The notes under the pieces were generated by a model. That model saw only the letters and a list, made by a program, of their open reading frames with translations. It was not told the origin of the DNA and did no database searches. Below, in pieces: positions 42,392 through 54,320 of a DNA stretch of 64,000 bases; positions within the stretch are counted from its first letter, which is position 1; each line of letters begins with the position of its first letter. Origin of the DNA: Vanessa cardui (Eukaryota > Arthropoda > Insecta > Lepidoptera > Nymphalidae); NCBI RefSeq assembly GCF_905220365.1, contig NC_061134.1, positions 1,441,001 through 1,505,000 of the forward strand. Reading direction: 5' to 3'. Position numbers and translations under genes: made by a program.

Positions 42392-42448
42392 ATATTCCCC
42401 TAAAGTCCGAAATCATTCATTCAATTATTCATTATACTGACATTTGTA

Positions 42449-42662
42449 CAGTCGGGTTAAGAAAAGGTTCGTCACCTTAAGAACTATTTTCCTGTGCTCA
42501 GTATGAGCACAGCAAAAGTATCTCAGTATAATCTACTTTACCGATCCAGAATGACATATAGCGTCGCAATGATTTGATGTTTAGATTTAAAAGGTACGAA
42601 GAGTTTAAGACTTGATAAAGGAATGAATTTGAAAACTGACGAAGGCTTTCTTACTCTGACTG
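42449..42662. mobile_element. MITE with CAGTC terminal inverted repeats, copy 2
   Basis: Begins CAGTCGGGTTAAGAAAAGG and ends CTTTCTTACTCTGACTG, TA on both sides. The inside shares CACCTTAAGAACTATTTTC, TGTGCTCAGTATGAGC and GGAATGAATTTGAAAACTG with copy 1, and is longer by about 18 bp after TATGAGC. Confidence 0.8.
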
Positions 42663-42890
42663 TACAAACGTCACTATCAGTGAATACCAAAGTTAACCTT
42701 TCAATCAGTTGCGGTTTTAAACGAATATCAGCGTATCGGTACACAATTGTGTCTTGTGCAATTTCTGTATGTCATAGTTAAGGAAAAAACGTTTGAAAAT
42801 AGAATTAAACATGCGAGTTTTAGAAGGTTAAATTGTTTGATTTTATTTATTTATATTATTAAAATAAATAATATATTCTAAATAATAAGT

Positions 42891-43191
42891 AGTCGAGATG
42901 GCCCAGTGGTTAGAACGCGTGCATCTTAACCGATGATTGCGGGTTCAAACCCAGGCAAGCACCGCTGATTCATGTGCTTAATTTGTCTTTATAATTCATC
43001 TCGTACTCGGCGGTGAAGGAAAACATCGTGAGGAAACCTGCATGTGTCAAATTTCATAGAAATTCTGCCACATGTGTATTCCACCAACCCGCATTGGAAC
43101 AGCGTGGTGGAATATGTTCCAAACCTTCTCCTCTAAGGGAGAGGAGGCCTTTAGCCCAGCAGTGGGAATTTACAGGCTGTTGTTGTTGTTG
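42891..43191 (+). repeat. tRNA-derived SINE, full length, with target duplication
   Basis: Complete copy with (TTG)n tail. TAAATAATATATTC is present at 42,865-42,878 and 43,192-43,205; the 12 bp between the left copy and the box A region belong either to the target or to extra 5' sequence of the element. Confidence 0.9.
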
Positions 43192-43205
43192 TAAATAATA
43201 TATTC

Positions 43206-44269
43206 AAGCCTGGCAATACCTTTTTGATAATATTTTTTTATCAGAATAATTAAGTTTCTATTCTGCCTGGTAATGAAAATATGCAGACACGTTAAAATAA
43301 AAAAATATAAACTCTGAATAAGATATACCAAAGGCACGGATTATATGAGCTGAGGAGATACAAATATAACATAAAAGACGAGAATACTAAATACTAAAGG
43401 CCATGATATTATTACACTACAGTGTATGCACATATAGTACGTTAAATAAATAATTATATAGTACAGGTGCACCCTAATCTAGTGTGCCGAGTTGGCCATT
43501 TTTGGCAAGGAGGCTTTGAAGCCACACACACACATAAACAAATGTTACAAATTATTTTACAGGTAAAGTTTATATGTTAACGAAGAGGTTGATTGAAAGG
43601 GAACGAGATTTTTTCCAAATTAATAGTTACTGGCCATGATTGTATGGATAAAATCTGACAAATGGAATCCAATTCCATATCTATAGCTGGTTGGACCAAT
43701 CTTTTCAATACGCTTTTGGTGTCAGTATGACGTCGTATAATATAAGTAACAACGCAAGTATAAACCTTGTATGGAAAAATATTATTCTTATATTACTGAA
43801 AGTCGTTTTATTGGGTACCCGGTTCTTTGATCTATTTTTTATCATTCATCAACTTCAAACTTATTTACGTTAAGTAATTTAATATGATTAATCAATTAGT
43901 TAATTTACATAAATGTGGAGTAGGTAATTAATTTAAGACTTACTTTCACTACTTAATGCAATTATAAATATTAAGTGATATTTTTGTGTTATCGATGTCA
44001 TTACATAAAAATATAAAAAAATTGTGACTTGTACTGTTTTAATACTAAAATCATATCAAACTATAGTTTTAATAATTTCAAAATTTTAACATTTAATATT
44101 TTGTCACATAAAAAAAATATATTATTAATAATACTATGTCTAAACATAAGATTCAGATTCAATAACATTGATAAGAACGCGCATATTATCAAACTTGCGA
44201 AGTCATCCCTCCAACAAATTGCACTTGCGAGAAACTAGCCGCCTTATCTAATATTACAATCCTTAGCTT
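43206..44269. other. No gene recognised
   Basis: AT-rich, with a short CACACACA stretch near 43,527. Open frames of 60-69 codons have no recognisable similarity. Confidence 0.5.
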
Positions 44270-44462
44270 TACAAACTAGTAGTCGCCCACGACTTCGCTG
44301 GCGTTTAGAGTGTTGGTTGTTTGTTTGTTAAGCAAAATGTTCTTTCTTGGAGTGCAAATTTGCTTCACACCAAATTTCATCAAACTCGTTTCAGCGGTTT
44401 GGTCGTGAAAGAGCGACATACAAGCAGACAGAGTTACTTTCACATACATATAGTATAGATTA
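44270..44462 (-). repeat. LINE-like fragment (ACCAAACCGC type)
   Basis: Reverse: CTAGTAGTCGCCCACGACTTC, trimmed, TCAGCGGTTTGGTCGTG and GACAGAGTTACTTTCAC. Confidence 0.6.
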
Positions 44463-45331
44463 TATTCTGAATGTTATAACTCGTCATTGTAGAGGTGGAA
44501 AATAAAGAATTATTTAATTATTAATAGGTTGTAGAAGTGAAAAAGGATTTTGAGAATTATTTCATTATTTATAAGTAAATTATTAATATTTTTTGAGTAT
44601 GATTAAATAATAGTGTGGAATGAAATGCTAATTTCCATACACCGAAGACCTAAAACTTCTTACGCGCGTACATAAGTACACACACATTTTTCGTAATGTT
44701 TGTCCTTCATTAAAAACGTGCGGTGATCCTCGTTCTAACCGTACGAATCCGTGCCGTATTTGGCACGTATTTAAATCTATTGTATATGTTTCTCCTATTT
44801 ATTTTTAAGTCATGGTTTTTTATTAAATAAATCAACTCGTGCGTAATTTGTAGAAAGTAACTTTCGTAGTAAGAATGCCACAAACGCCATATCCAGGAGT
44901 CGTACTCGTTCATGGTTATGTAATCAACTGGTTTTGATCTTTAGCAATTCGCTAAGGCGCATTGCATTGATTTTTTCCTTAAATGTTGTAAAAATTTTGA
45001 GCCTTTTTTAAAGGGTTTTTTAAAGTGTGTTCTCACGTATATAGTATGGAATTTTTATTAGACGGCTTAATATAAAAAATAGTTAACATTTGTTAATAAC
45101 GATACAAGATTTAGCATATTAGTTTCGATAAAAATGTCATTACATTTTTTATCTGTCGTAATTTTAAAAAGAATAAAAATTGTAGCGATTATTATAATAA
45201 AATTTAAATGTGCTTGGAAAAGTCTACTTGAGTAAATAATTATTTTGTTACTAATATTAATTACTTCACTAATTTATAGGCTATTCCAAATGTAGAAAAA
45301 AATAATTTACGTATTTCATACGATTTGAATG

Positions 45332-45603
45332 AGATGGCCCAGTGGTTAGAACGCGTGTATCTTAACCGATGTTGCGGGTTCAAAACCAGGTAAGCACCGC
45401 TGTTTCATGTGCTTAATTTGTCTTTATAATTTATCTCGTGCTCAGCGGTGAAGGAAAACATCGTGAGGAAACCTGCATGTGACAAATTTCATAGAAATTC
45501 TGCCACATGTGCATTCCACCAACCCGCATTGGAACAGCGTGGTGGAATAGTTTCCAAACCTTCTCGTCAAAGGGAGAGGAGGCCTTTAGCCCAGCAGTGG
45601 CAA
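45332..45603 (+). repeat. tRNA-derived SINE lacking its tail
   Basis: Runs from GAGATGGCCCAGTGG to CCCAGCAGTGG and then departs from the family, without GGCTG(TTG)n. One base is missing in the anticodon-loop-like region (GATGTTGCGGG). Confidence 0.88.
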
Positions 45604-45879
45604 ATAGCTTAGTTATTATGCACTAAACAAGAACTATTAGTTCTTGATTATTTATAACAACACTATTCCACTTAACTACTTATAACCACTTTATGTTACT
45701 TCCAAAGTAACGAAAACAATTTCGTCGACGTTCAAAACGCCATTATTTCGCAAATTCATAATGTATATCATACTTTATTCAAACTATGCAATAATGGTAT
45801 CGCGTCAAATTGATGTTAATGTTGTTTCATTGGTTTTTGTATATGTTACATACAAGTGTATCAGTACAGTTGTAAATAT

Positions 45880-46108
45880 CCGACTGGGCCAAGGCCACCT
45901 CTCCCTTTGAGAAGAAAGTTTGAGCATATACCACGCTGCTCCAATGCGTGTTGGTGGATATAGAAGTCGTAGAGTTTCGTTGAAATTAGTCATACGCACG
46001 ATGTTTTCAATCACATGAAAATTCAATGATGCTTGCCTGGGTTTGAACCCGTAATCAAGAGTATAAGTAAGTTAAGATGCACGCCTACTAACCACTGGGC
46101 CATCTAGT
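45880..46108 (-). repeat. Old, degraded SINE copy
   Basis: Recognisable by CTCTCCCTTTGAG, CCAATGCGTGTTGGTGG, TGCTTGCCTGGGTTTGAACC and CCACTGGGCCATCTAG, with several indels. It lies 280 bp from a copy in the opposite orientation, so the pair forms a potential inverted repeat. Confidence 0.8.
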
Positions 46109-46481
46109 CATTTCGGCTCAGTGCCGAACAATTCTGAATATTATATATTATTGTCCCAGAGATACGGGTCTCCAAAGATAATATTATTATCTCACGTGTC
46201 CTCTATACAAACGAGTTCGAAAGTGAATAATTACCACATCTGCCTCGCAATTGCCTTCATCTCACGTCCGACACCTCTAATATGCGAGTGCTTGTCCGTA
46301 ATTTTACCTTCCGCGATACTTTTCTCTCGTTTTATGTAATTCCTTCCTTTTAAAATATATGATAGATTAATGTATTTATTAAGTGCTTATAAAATAATAT
46401 TAATGTTTATTCTATATTCAAAACAAATAACGACTATATATATATAAGATTTTACTGTTACTTTGTGGTAGGTTCAAGCCG

Positions 46482-46690
46482 GACTGGGGTACACTCAATA
46501 AATAATTTACCACCCAACAGAAATATTTATGTTTGACTTTTTGAAATGAGAATGAGCCAATGTAACTACAGGCACAAGGAACATCTATATCTTATATATC
46601 TATATATATATAATATAGATATATATCTATATCTTATATAATATCTTAGTTTTGAAAGCTGGTGGTATATTTATAATGAAATGGTTAATA
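46482..46690 (+). repeat. A-tailed retroelement, degraded, with AT-rich expansion
   Basis: GAGCCAATGTAACTACAGGC and ATGGTTAATATTTCTTAG are typical. Between them the usual ACATCTTAGTT is expanded into about 70 bp of ATCTATATC-type simple sequence. Confidence 0.55.
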
Positions 46691-47740
46691 TTTCTTAGGG
46701 TTACGTGTATAAACTTAAGTGGACTGACTATTAGGATTCACAGCCAAAAAAACATCTATTCTCAGTTGACTCGGGATGGTATGAGGATTAGTAAGATATA
46801 TCATACATCCAAATTTGCTGAGGCGTTTAAAAGTTTAAGTGGAATAAAGAAATTCACGTACATTATATACAAGAATCCTGAAAACATTGCAAAAAACGTA
46901 ACAATCTTATGTGACCTTGAATAAAAAAGGCGGCCTTATTACTAATACCATCTTTATGTTGATATTATTCTTCTTTCGAGTTTCTCTTGCGATTTAAACC
47001 AACTAAGGATAGAACATAAGACTGTATTAAACCGTATAGAGATAATAAAATTTGACCTTTAGCTATGGTTAGTTAATATTTTGATAGTAACACTTCCAAT
47101 GTCCTTCATATGGGCAAATACTCCTCTCCAGAATAGGCAGATTGAACCCACGATTACACTTAAGACCAGGGGTTCTATACCCTGGAACACCGAAATTATA
47201 AATTATGTAATTATTTATTATTTATTGAGGTTTTCATAATTTTTTCAGTAATTATGATTAGTTAAGAGATCAATGGCCGCGATACATCAGACGGCGGGCG
47301 CACGCGCATGCGCGGCTGGAGCGCGGATGTGCAAATCATGTTTCGACACCGCGCTCTACTTACTCTGTTTCCAATGCTGAGAAATTCTTTTAGTGTCTAC
47401 CGGCGCGAGCGCAGGTTTAATTATCTCATATAAAATTGTGTGATAAAATATTTATAAAATGTCAGAATTGCATAGGTGTTATAAGATATTATTCAAATGT
47501 CAAAATTACCTAGTTTTAAAATTATATAATTTAAAAACATATATTAAAACTCATTTTAATAGCAGCATTATTTTAGACTTAATTTTTTTTTTTAATTACT
47601 ATAGGAATAAAATAATTATTTTTCTATTTTGTAATAAGTATTTCAAATTCAACATAAATGTATATAAAATATGTTCTATTTTGTTAATTTTAAATAAAAA
47701 ATATATTACGTATTAAAAGATGATGATTATTGAAAGAACT

Positions 47741-48178
47741 GAGCCGAGATGACCCAGTGGTTAGAACACGTGCATCTTAACCGATGATTGCGGGTTCAAA
47801 CCCAGACAAGCACCACTGAATTTTCATATGCTTAATTTGTGTTTATAGTTCATTTGGTGCTCGGCGGTGAACGAAAACATTTTTTTTTATAGTATAGGTT
47901 GGCGGACGAGCACACGCTGTAAGAAATATTAACTATTCCTTACATCGTTAATGCGCCACCAACCTTGGGAACTAAGATTTTATGTCCCTTGTGCCTGTAG
48001 TTACACTGAAACATTGTGAGGAAGTCTGTTTGTGTCTAATACCAACGAAATGCATGCGTCCATCCATCAGCCTGCATTGGAAAAGCGTAGTGGAATATGC
48101 TCCATACCTTCTCCTCAAAGGTAAACGAGGCCTTAGCCTAACAGTGGAAAATTTACAGGCTGTTAATCTTGTTGTTGT
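47741..48178 (+). repeat. SINE interrupted by another retroelement
   Basis: The SINE runs from GCCGAGATGACCCAGTGG to 47,880, is interrupted for 127 bp, and resumes at 48,008 through to GGCTGTTAATCTTGTTG. The interruption is an A-tailed retroelement fragment. Confidence 0.88.
47881..48007 (-). repeat. A-tailed retroelement fragment nested in a SINE
   Basis: On the minus strand it ends GTCCGCCAACCTATACT plus an A run. It is truncated at its 5' end and internally shortened compared with the copy near 51.5 kb. GAAAACAT and GAAACAT flank it, a likely target duplication. Confidence 0.82.
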
Positions 48179-48199
48179 ATTTAATATTTAAAGCCAATT

Positions 48200-49194
48200 A
48201 CTATTATTAATTGGTAATAATATCAACGTATTTCGATGTGTGATGTTTACAAAGTATGTTCAATGAAAGCCGGTTGCGTGTAAAATATTGTATCAGTGAT
48301 TGTGAACTGGATCGTGTCATATCGGCCTTGTTTTTGAGGTCTTGTTACTTGATAGTATAGGCTATTTCTCTTAGATGACCTAGCCAATACATAACTGTTT
48401 AAAAAATCTTTCGTTGGCTTAGTAGCTAGGTGCTATAACTGTAGTTCAAATCTTAGTTCGATCGAATAATCGAATCGAAAAAGTTTTGAAGGTTGCCAGT
48501 TATTGTAATACCTACCTTAGAGAATACGTGAATCCCGGTGAAGGCTTTGGTTCTTAACCTAAACTCAGCAAACGTTCGCTGACAAAGATTGAGGGATTAA
48601 TGAAGACACTTGGGTTTGTGAGATAAATCAGTATCTACTATAATATTAATCGCTCAGTATTAGTAGTAATATATAACCTATTTTCTCTATTCCGAACCAA
48701 CTTGAATTATTCCTGACAAAAATAAACTTTAGTTTAATTTCTACACTTCTATTCTAATATTATAAATGTGAAAGTAACTCTGAGTGTCTGTCTGTCTGTC
48801 GCTGTTTCACTACCAAACCAACGAACCGATTTGATGAAATTTGGTATGCAGCAACTTGAACTCCAAGATAGGACAAAGGCTATTTTTTTTGACTAACTCA
48901 TTACAACCAACCTCTAAAAAGCAAGCGAAGCCGCGAGCGACAACTAGTAAGTTATATATACGAATAATACGATTCAGAATATAACTATTGCAAATTTCGA
49001 TCATTTGTGGAAGTAGAATAGAAAAAAGGCTAAACGATAGCGATGCCGCTTCGATACGAACGCGATAAACTAGCGATTTGTTAGTAATACTACTAACGGT
49101 GATTATGCACCATCATCGTCATCATTATCATTATTGACGGTGACTATGCTCCATCATCATCATCATCAGTTTACTAACATGAACGTATTGTTAA
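48200..49194. other. Repeat-flanked AT-rich stretch
   Basis: Apart from the LINE-like fragment at 48,752-48,955, holds a CATCAT-type simple repeat near 49,109-49,168. No gene seen. Confidence 0.5.
48752..48955 (+). repeat. LINE-like fragment (ACCAAACCGC type)
   Basis: AATATTATAAATGTGAAAG, GTCTGTCTGTCTGTCGC, AACGAACCGATTTGATG, AACTCCAAGATAGGACA and GCGAAGCCGCGAGCGAC. The most typical copy. Confidence 0.65.
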
Positions 49195-49345
49195 ATGGTG
49201 AAAAAGAGTAACTACTGAGTTTCTTGCCGGTTCTTCTCGGCAGAATATACTTTCCGAACCGGAGGTAGCTTCACTTAAAATAGTTGTTAAATTACGATTC
49301 AAAAGTACTAGTAAAAGCCTACTTGAATAAAGTATATTTTCAGTA
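49195..49345 (-). repeat. CCGGTTCGG-type interspersed repeat
   Basis: GGTGAAAAAGAGTAACTACTG, trimmed, TTCCGAACCGGAGGTAGC and AAAAGCCTACTTGAATAAAG define a complete reverse copy; it sits beside a CATCAT simple repeat. Confidence 0.65.
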
Positions 49346-49915
49346 TTGACGGTGACTACACTCTGATTCGAGAACAGCTGACACGACTGGAGTCGGTCAG
49401 AAGGACATGGTAAAGATCATAAAAAAAATCACTGATTAAAATTCAATATAATGCCAAGACAAAAAATAGCTATAAAGAAATAATAGCGTCATAAATACTC
49501 AAAATGGCGCTTATATAAGTATGTGCCATTATTAATAAAACAACATATTCAGACAACCTGATCAGATTGTTTTTTATTAAGTAACATTGATTTCAAAATT
49601 AACATGTTATCATAATTTCAGCTATCAATACAAGGAATTCCCTTTTTTTAAGAAATCAAGAACCTAAATTATTTTAGTATTTATTTTAATTGTAAATAAC
49701 ATTGCACAGACTGCTAGGGTAGGTATTTTAAAAAGGGTTAAAACGAAAACGGATGTTATACTCATATGAAATTGAACAATACTGAACTTACAATTTAATG
49801 AATACTCAAGTTATTAATAATTATTTTTTTTAATAATAGGATACGTTTTCTTGATTCGTGTAGACGATAAGAACAAAAGAAAGAAAATTGTTCTTTTACA
49901 ATACCTTTATAAAGA

Positions 49916-50100
49916 AACTCCCGCGGCTGTAGGGCATTAGGGGTTTGGTTGTCATGTGTTAGGCAAAAAAAGTAAGTAAGCCTTACTTTGAGTTCAAATT
50001 TGCTTCATAAGTCCGGTTCAGTGGTTTGGTAGTGAAGGAGCGACAGAGAGACAGACAAACAGAGTATTAACATTTTAAATATTAGTATATAATTATAGAT
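49916..50100 (-). repeat. LINE-like fragment (ACCAAACCGC type)
   Basis: Reverse: AAACTCCCGCGGCTG, TTTGAGTTCAAATTTGC, TCAGTGGTTTGGTAGTG and GAGACAGACAAACAGAG. Confidence 0.55.
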
Positions 50101-50501
50101 AAGGCATTAAAATAATTGAATCGAACTTTTGTCTCAAATTACTTAAATTAACTCGAAATGAACTGGAATATCTTGTTTACAATAAAATATTCATCTATAA
50201 ATTCAGTCGGTCAAGTATTTTCATACACGTTCGTTTTCATTAAACCGGTCCCACACCTTGCGGTTTACTCGACTCTCACTTTTGTTGATGTGTCCGCAGC
50301 GTAATACATTTGACGAAATTATTACGTATACATTGAGCTAATGTTGAGTTAACCGACTTATTACGTACGTGGAATGCGAAAAGCGAGGTTCGATTCTTAA
50401 TGGAAGGAAAATATTTGATTTTTCTTGCGTTATGATTTCTGCTATTACACATCGATCAAATAAAAAAAAGTGTTCAATAGTTTGTGATTATTTTTTATTT
50501 T

Positions 50502-50812
50502 GAGCTGAGATGGCCCAGTGGTTCGAACGCGTGCATTTTAACCGATTATTGCGGGTTCAAACCCAGGCAAGCTCCACTACATATATGTGCTTAATTTGTG
50601 TTTATAATTCATCTCGTGCTCGGCGGTGAAGGAAAACATCGTGAGAAAACCTGCATGTGTCTAATTTCATCGAAATTCTGCCACATGTGCATTCTACCAG
50701 CCCGCATTGGAACAGCGTGGTGGAATATGTTCCAAACCCTCTCCTTAATGGAAAAGGAGCCCTTATCTCAGCAGTGCGAAATGTACAGGCTGTTACTTTA
50801 CTTTTTTTTGAT
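50502..50812 (+). repeat. SINE subfamily B, full length, TTACTT tail
   Basis: Same body as the main family, but with GCTGAGATGG start, CACTACATATATGTGC, TTTCATCGAAATTC and, instead of (TTG)n, the tail GGCTGTTACTTTACTTTT. Shares these differences with the copies at 36.4 and 52.5 kb. Confidence 0.88.
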
Positions 50813-51479
50813 AGATAGATATTTGATTTTGAATAGGATGTACAACTTTTTTAATTGTATAATTTTAGTATACAGGTCGTTTAGGTTTCGTTTGACTATA
50901 ATACCTTCATTATAACGGACTTGCTTTATAAATGTAGTATTCATGAAAATATCTAATTATACTATATAATATTGATTTTATATCGACCAATAGTATTTCA
51001 TCTGAGCAAAATAAAATCTTAAATTCAAAACAAGGATTCCATAACTTTCGTTACTAAATCAACATTTAATATTTTACACAACATTCTGGTATGAAAATTA
51101 TTGGTATTAATCGATAAATAATCGATGTTTTTGAATCGATTTTACTAATATCGATATGTAAGTAAGTGCTAATAAGAATTGCCTAAAGTATTTATTGAAC
51201 ACTGCGTTTTATATTAGGATCTAACTTTTATAAAAAAAAATACGGACGAATTGATAACCTCCTCCTTTTGGAAGTCGGTTGAAAATTATAATCGAGTCTG
51301 ACCTTGAATGCTTAAGGAATTCAGGCTCAAGAATTTATTCATTTCATTATATCAATTGTATAGTTATATGCGTATCAGGTAATTCGTCGGTCTGAGACAA
51401 GGTCAATCACGTAACGTACAATCCGGTCAGGGGTGACGTTACTACGTCTAGACCATTTCAATGTAAATAGGACCAAAAG

Positions 51480-51745
51480 TATTTTATATACTATTGGTTG
51501 GCGGACGAGCATATGTGCCACCTGATGGTAAGTGGTCACCACCACTCATAAACAATGGCGCTGTAAGAAACATTAACCATTCCTTTCATCGCTAATGGGA
51601 ACTAAGATGTTGTGACCCTTGTGCCTGTAGTCTCACTGGCTCACTCACCCTTCAAACCGGAATATAACAATACCAAGTACTGTCGTTTGGCGGTAGTCTA
51701 TCTGATGAGTGGATGGTACCTACCCAGACGGGCTTGCACCAAGCC
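51480..51745 (-). repeat. A-tailed retroelement copy
   Basis: Reverse complement of the element at 30.1 kb, nearly complete: begins at the low end with the reverse of CCAACC...ATA and ends with CTACCCAGACGGGCTTGCAC. Confidence 0.8.
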
Positions 51746-52479
51746 TTCTACCAAAAGTACTATAACAACTCATTATAGAAAAATAACATAAAAATTAAAA
51801 ATTAATAAAACATCTTTAGTATAACGCCGCTTAAATATTAGCAAATGAAATAAATACACAATACAATAACATACAATGCAAACCGTTACGACATATTATT
51901 TCCTAACCAATCTTTCGCACGCACTTTTGATTCTTTTAGAACAATCTCTGTTCATACAATTCTATTCTTTTTCACGATAAAAATAGAACTTAAAATTGTG
52001 TCATCGGAACAGTCGTGAGTTCCAACTGTAAAGAGCTAGCTTAAAAGATGACTTGTTGCGCACACCTTATCAAATCTCTTTATTTAAATCGGAACTAATC
52101 TATGAATTGAGCTCACAATGTTCATTGAAATTAGGTAAGATGAAAACAAGTGAAGCGTTATTTACGAACAATAATTACATTTTTCCAACGAAATAATCCG
52201 TATAATATTATCTTCGTTCTGATCGATACCTTAGTTTTCCCAAAACATGTCAATTTTCAAGGACCGGATCTAAACGATTCCTTACCTTGTCTATCTAGGA
52301 TAAAGTCTAGTGTTAACTTTCGCTTGTAACAGCTAGTTATTATGTAAATATACCCCAAGGGTAAGAGTTCGCATCTCAGACTGAATCCGGCTGTGACGCA
52401 ACCGTTATTACCATATCTAGAGTACGAATTTTTATTAAATAATGTTCCAATGATTTGGAAATAACTTATTTCTTAAAAA

Positions 52480-52655
52480 CATCGTGAGGAAACCTGCATG
52501 TGTCTAATTTCATTGAAATTCTGCCACATGTGCATTCCACCAACCCGCATTGGAACAGTGTGGTGGATTATGTTCCACACCCTCTCCTTAATGGAAGAGG
52601 AGGCCTTATCCCAGCAGTGGGAAATTTGCAGGCTGTTACTTTACTTTACTATTCC
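52480..52655 (+). repeat. SINE subfamily B, 5' truncated
   Basis: Begins in the middle (AACATCGTGAGGAAACC) and ends GCAGGCTGTTACTTTACTTT. Has the subfamily-B feature CTCTCCTTAATGGAAGAG. Confidence 0.88.
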
Positions 52656-54059
52656 TGTTCAGCTTAATCATTTCCAGCCAGCTTACATACCTGTAACAAA
52701 AAAAAATATAATTAGAATTAATATTTAAGAACTAAGAAATTAAATTTCATTCATAGATACGACATCAAATCAAACATAAAGAATATCAGTGAATAACAAT
52801 TGAGACCACCTGCGCAGGCGCAGGTTACTTAATATATTTGAATATATAGAAAGTGACTTGACGTCATGATGACGCCAACAGGCGTGGCTGAGATGAGCTT
52901 TCGTTTGATACAAGTGTAAATGATTTTTATGAATAAAGCTGTTTCATAAATTTGGTACTTAGTGCTTTAAATTAAGGCTAGGTTGGAGAGAAAATATCAT
53001 TAGTTTTATTGAAAACCAACTATTGGGTTGTTGGCTTTTCTTCACTGAAAGACGTTTCAATCTTAAGCCATATAAAATCTCTGAAACTTTTGGTACATTC
53101 ATTTGTTTTATGTATGTATATATGGAATTATGTATATTGCAAAAACTCAAAGCAAGATTATGTGTATCCGTACGGACATTCCCGTTAAGGCAAACGCGTT
53201 TACACGTGTTATTAAATCTATATTGACAGAGAATAATAAAGTTACTCTATGGTAGAGCTCATTGCGTTTACTCATTATTACTCTGTATTACTGTTTTCAA
53301 TTTTTAAAGTGCTAATCATTACAAGAAGCCACAGAGCCAAAGAGCTAACTTACTAATCACTACTTTAATATTTTGCACACTGTTGTAATAGTGCAGAAAA
53401 AAGTTCGGTATGTAATTTACGTAAATAAATTTCTTGATTAGAATTTCATTCGACTTCACTATTTCTTAAAAGTAAGGACGAAATAGGAAGAAATTGTTCA
53501 GTACTAATTAACATCGCCATACTTTTATTCAAAACTATTTCCCTATTTAAGACGTGTCTGATAGCTTTCCAATTAGGAGTAGACTCGCAATTCGCAATAC
53601 ATGTAATGTAATACATGTTGTAATGTTCTATCGTAAAATAAATCTTATTTATTTTGTATAAGGTTTACTTTCCTGTAATCAAATAGTCCTGCAAGACCAG
53701 TGATGTAAGATGTAAAGCTTCCGATGCTTTTAAATAAGGAGGAAATACTAATATATTATTAAATATATCTTTAGTCATAGTTCACTTCAAGAAATATTCA
53801 TTAGAGTGAATCGTACTATATCATATATATCCTATCATATATGTTTTTCTAAGTAATTTCACACGTATAATAAGTACTCACACCTAATCATTGAATCAGT
53901 TGGGCAATTATAAAACTTAAAAATGTTGTGATACATTTCAGGTTGTATTCCGGTAATGATACGTTTAAGGTTATATTTCAACTGTAACCATTCCTCAATA
54001 AATAAACCCAGCTTAATCGTAGCTGAAGACCAATTTTAAGTATTTATATTGGTTACGAT
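52656..54059. other. No gene recognised
   Basis: AT-rich, with a short GC-rich palindrome and a TGACGTCA site near 52.8 kb, and an ACAGAGAATAATAA / TTATTACTCTGT inverted pair near 53,228-53,270 that might be a small MITE relic. Confidence 0.45.
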
Positions 54060-54320
54060 ATGATCCTGACAATATTTCGATTCAACAGAGACAGAGCTGT
54101 AATAAATATGAGAAAAGCCTTGAGCATGGATGTGGATGGATATAGAGGTAGAGGACGACCGAGGAAACGATGGATGGATTGTGTGAAAGAGGATATGGTT
54201 AGAAAGAATGTTACTTGTGAGATGACGTCTGACAGAAAAGTATGGAAGAAGACATACTGCGCCGAACCCAAATAATATTGGGATAAGGGCAGGAGGATGA
54301 TGACGAGAGACAGATCTGTA
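54060..54320 (+). pseudogene. C-terminal fragment of a non-LTR retrotransposon reverse transcriptase
   Basis: A 71-codon frame encodes YRGRGRPRKRWMDCVKEDM, then DRKVWKKTYCAEPK and a stop. The GRPRKRW(M/L)D-VKEDM pattern and the W-K-x-x-x-C-A-x-P ending are the usual C-terminus of insect non-LTR retrotransposon polyproteins. Upstream of about 54,060 the homologous reading breaks off into other frames, and no catalytic domain is present, so this is a dead 5'-truncated relic. Confidence 0.7.

Noticed and set aside
37856..43198. Small frames beginning MKENIVRKP or similar at several places
   Set aside because: They recur because they lie inside copies of the same SINE; they are broken by different mutations in each copy.
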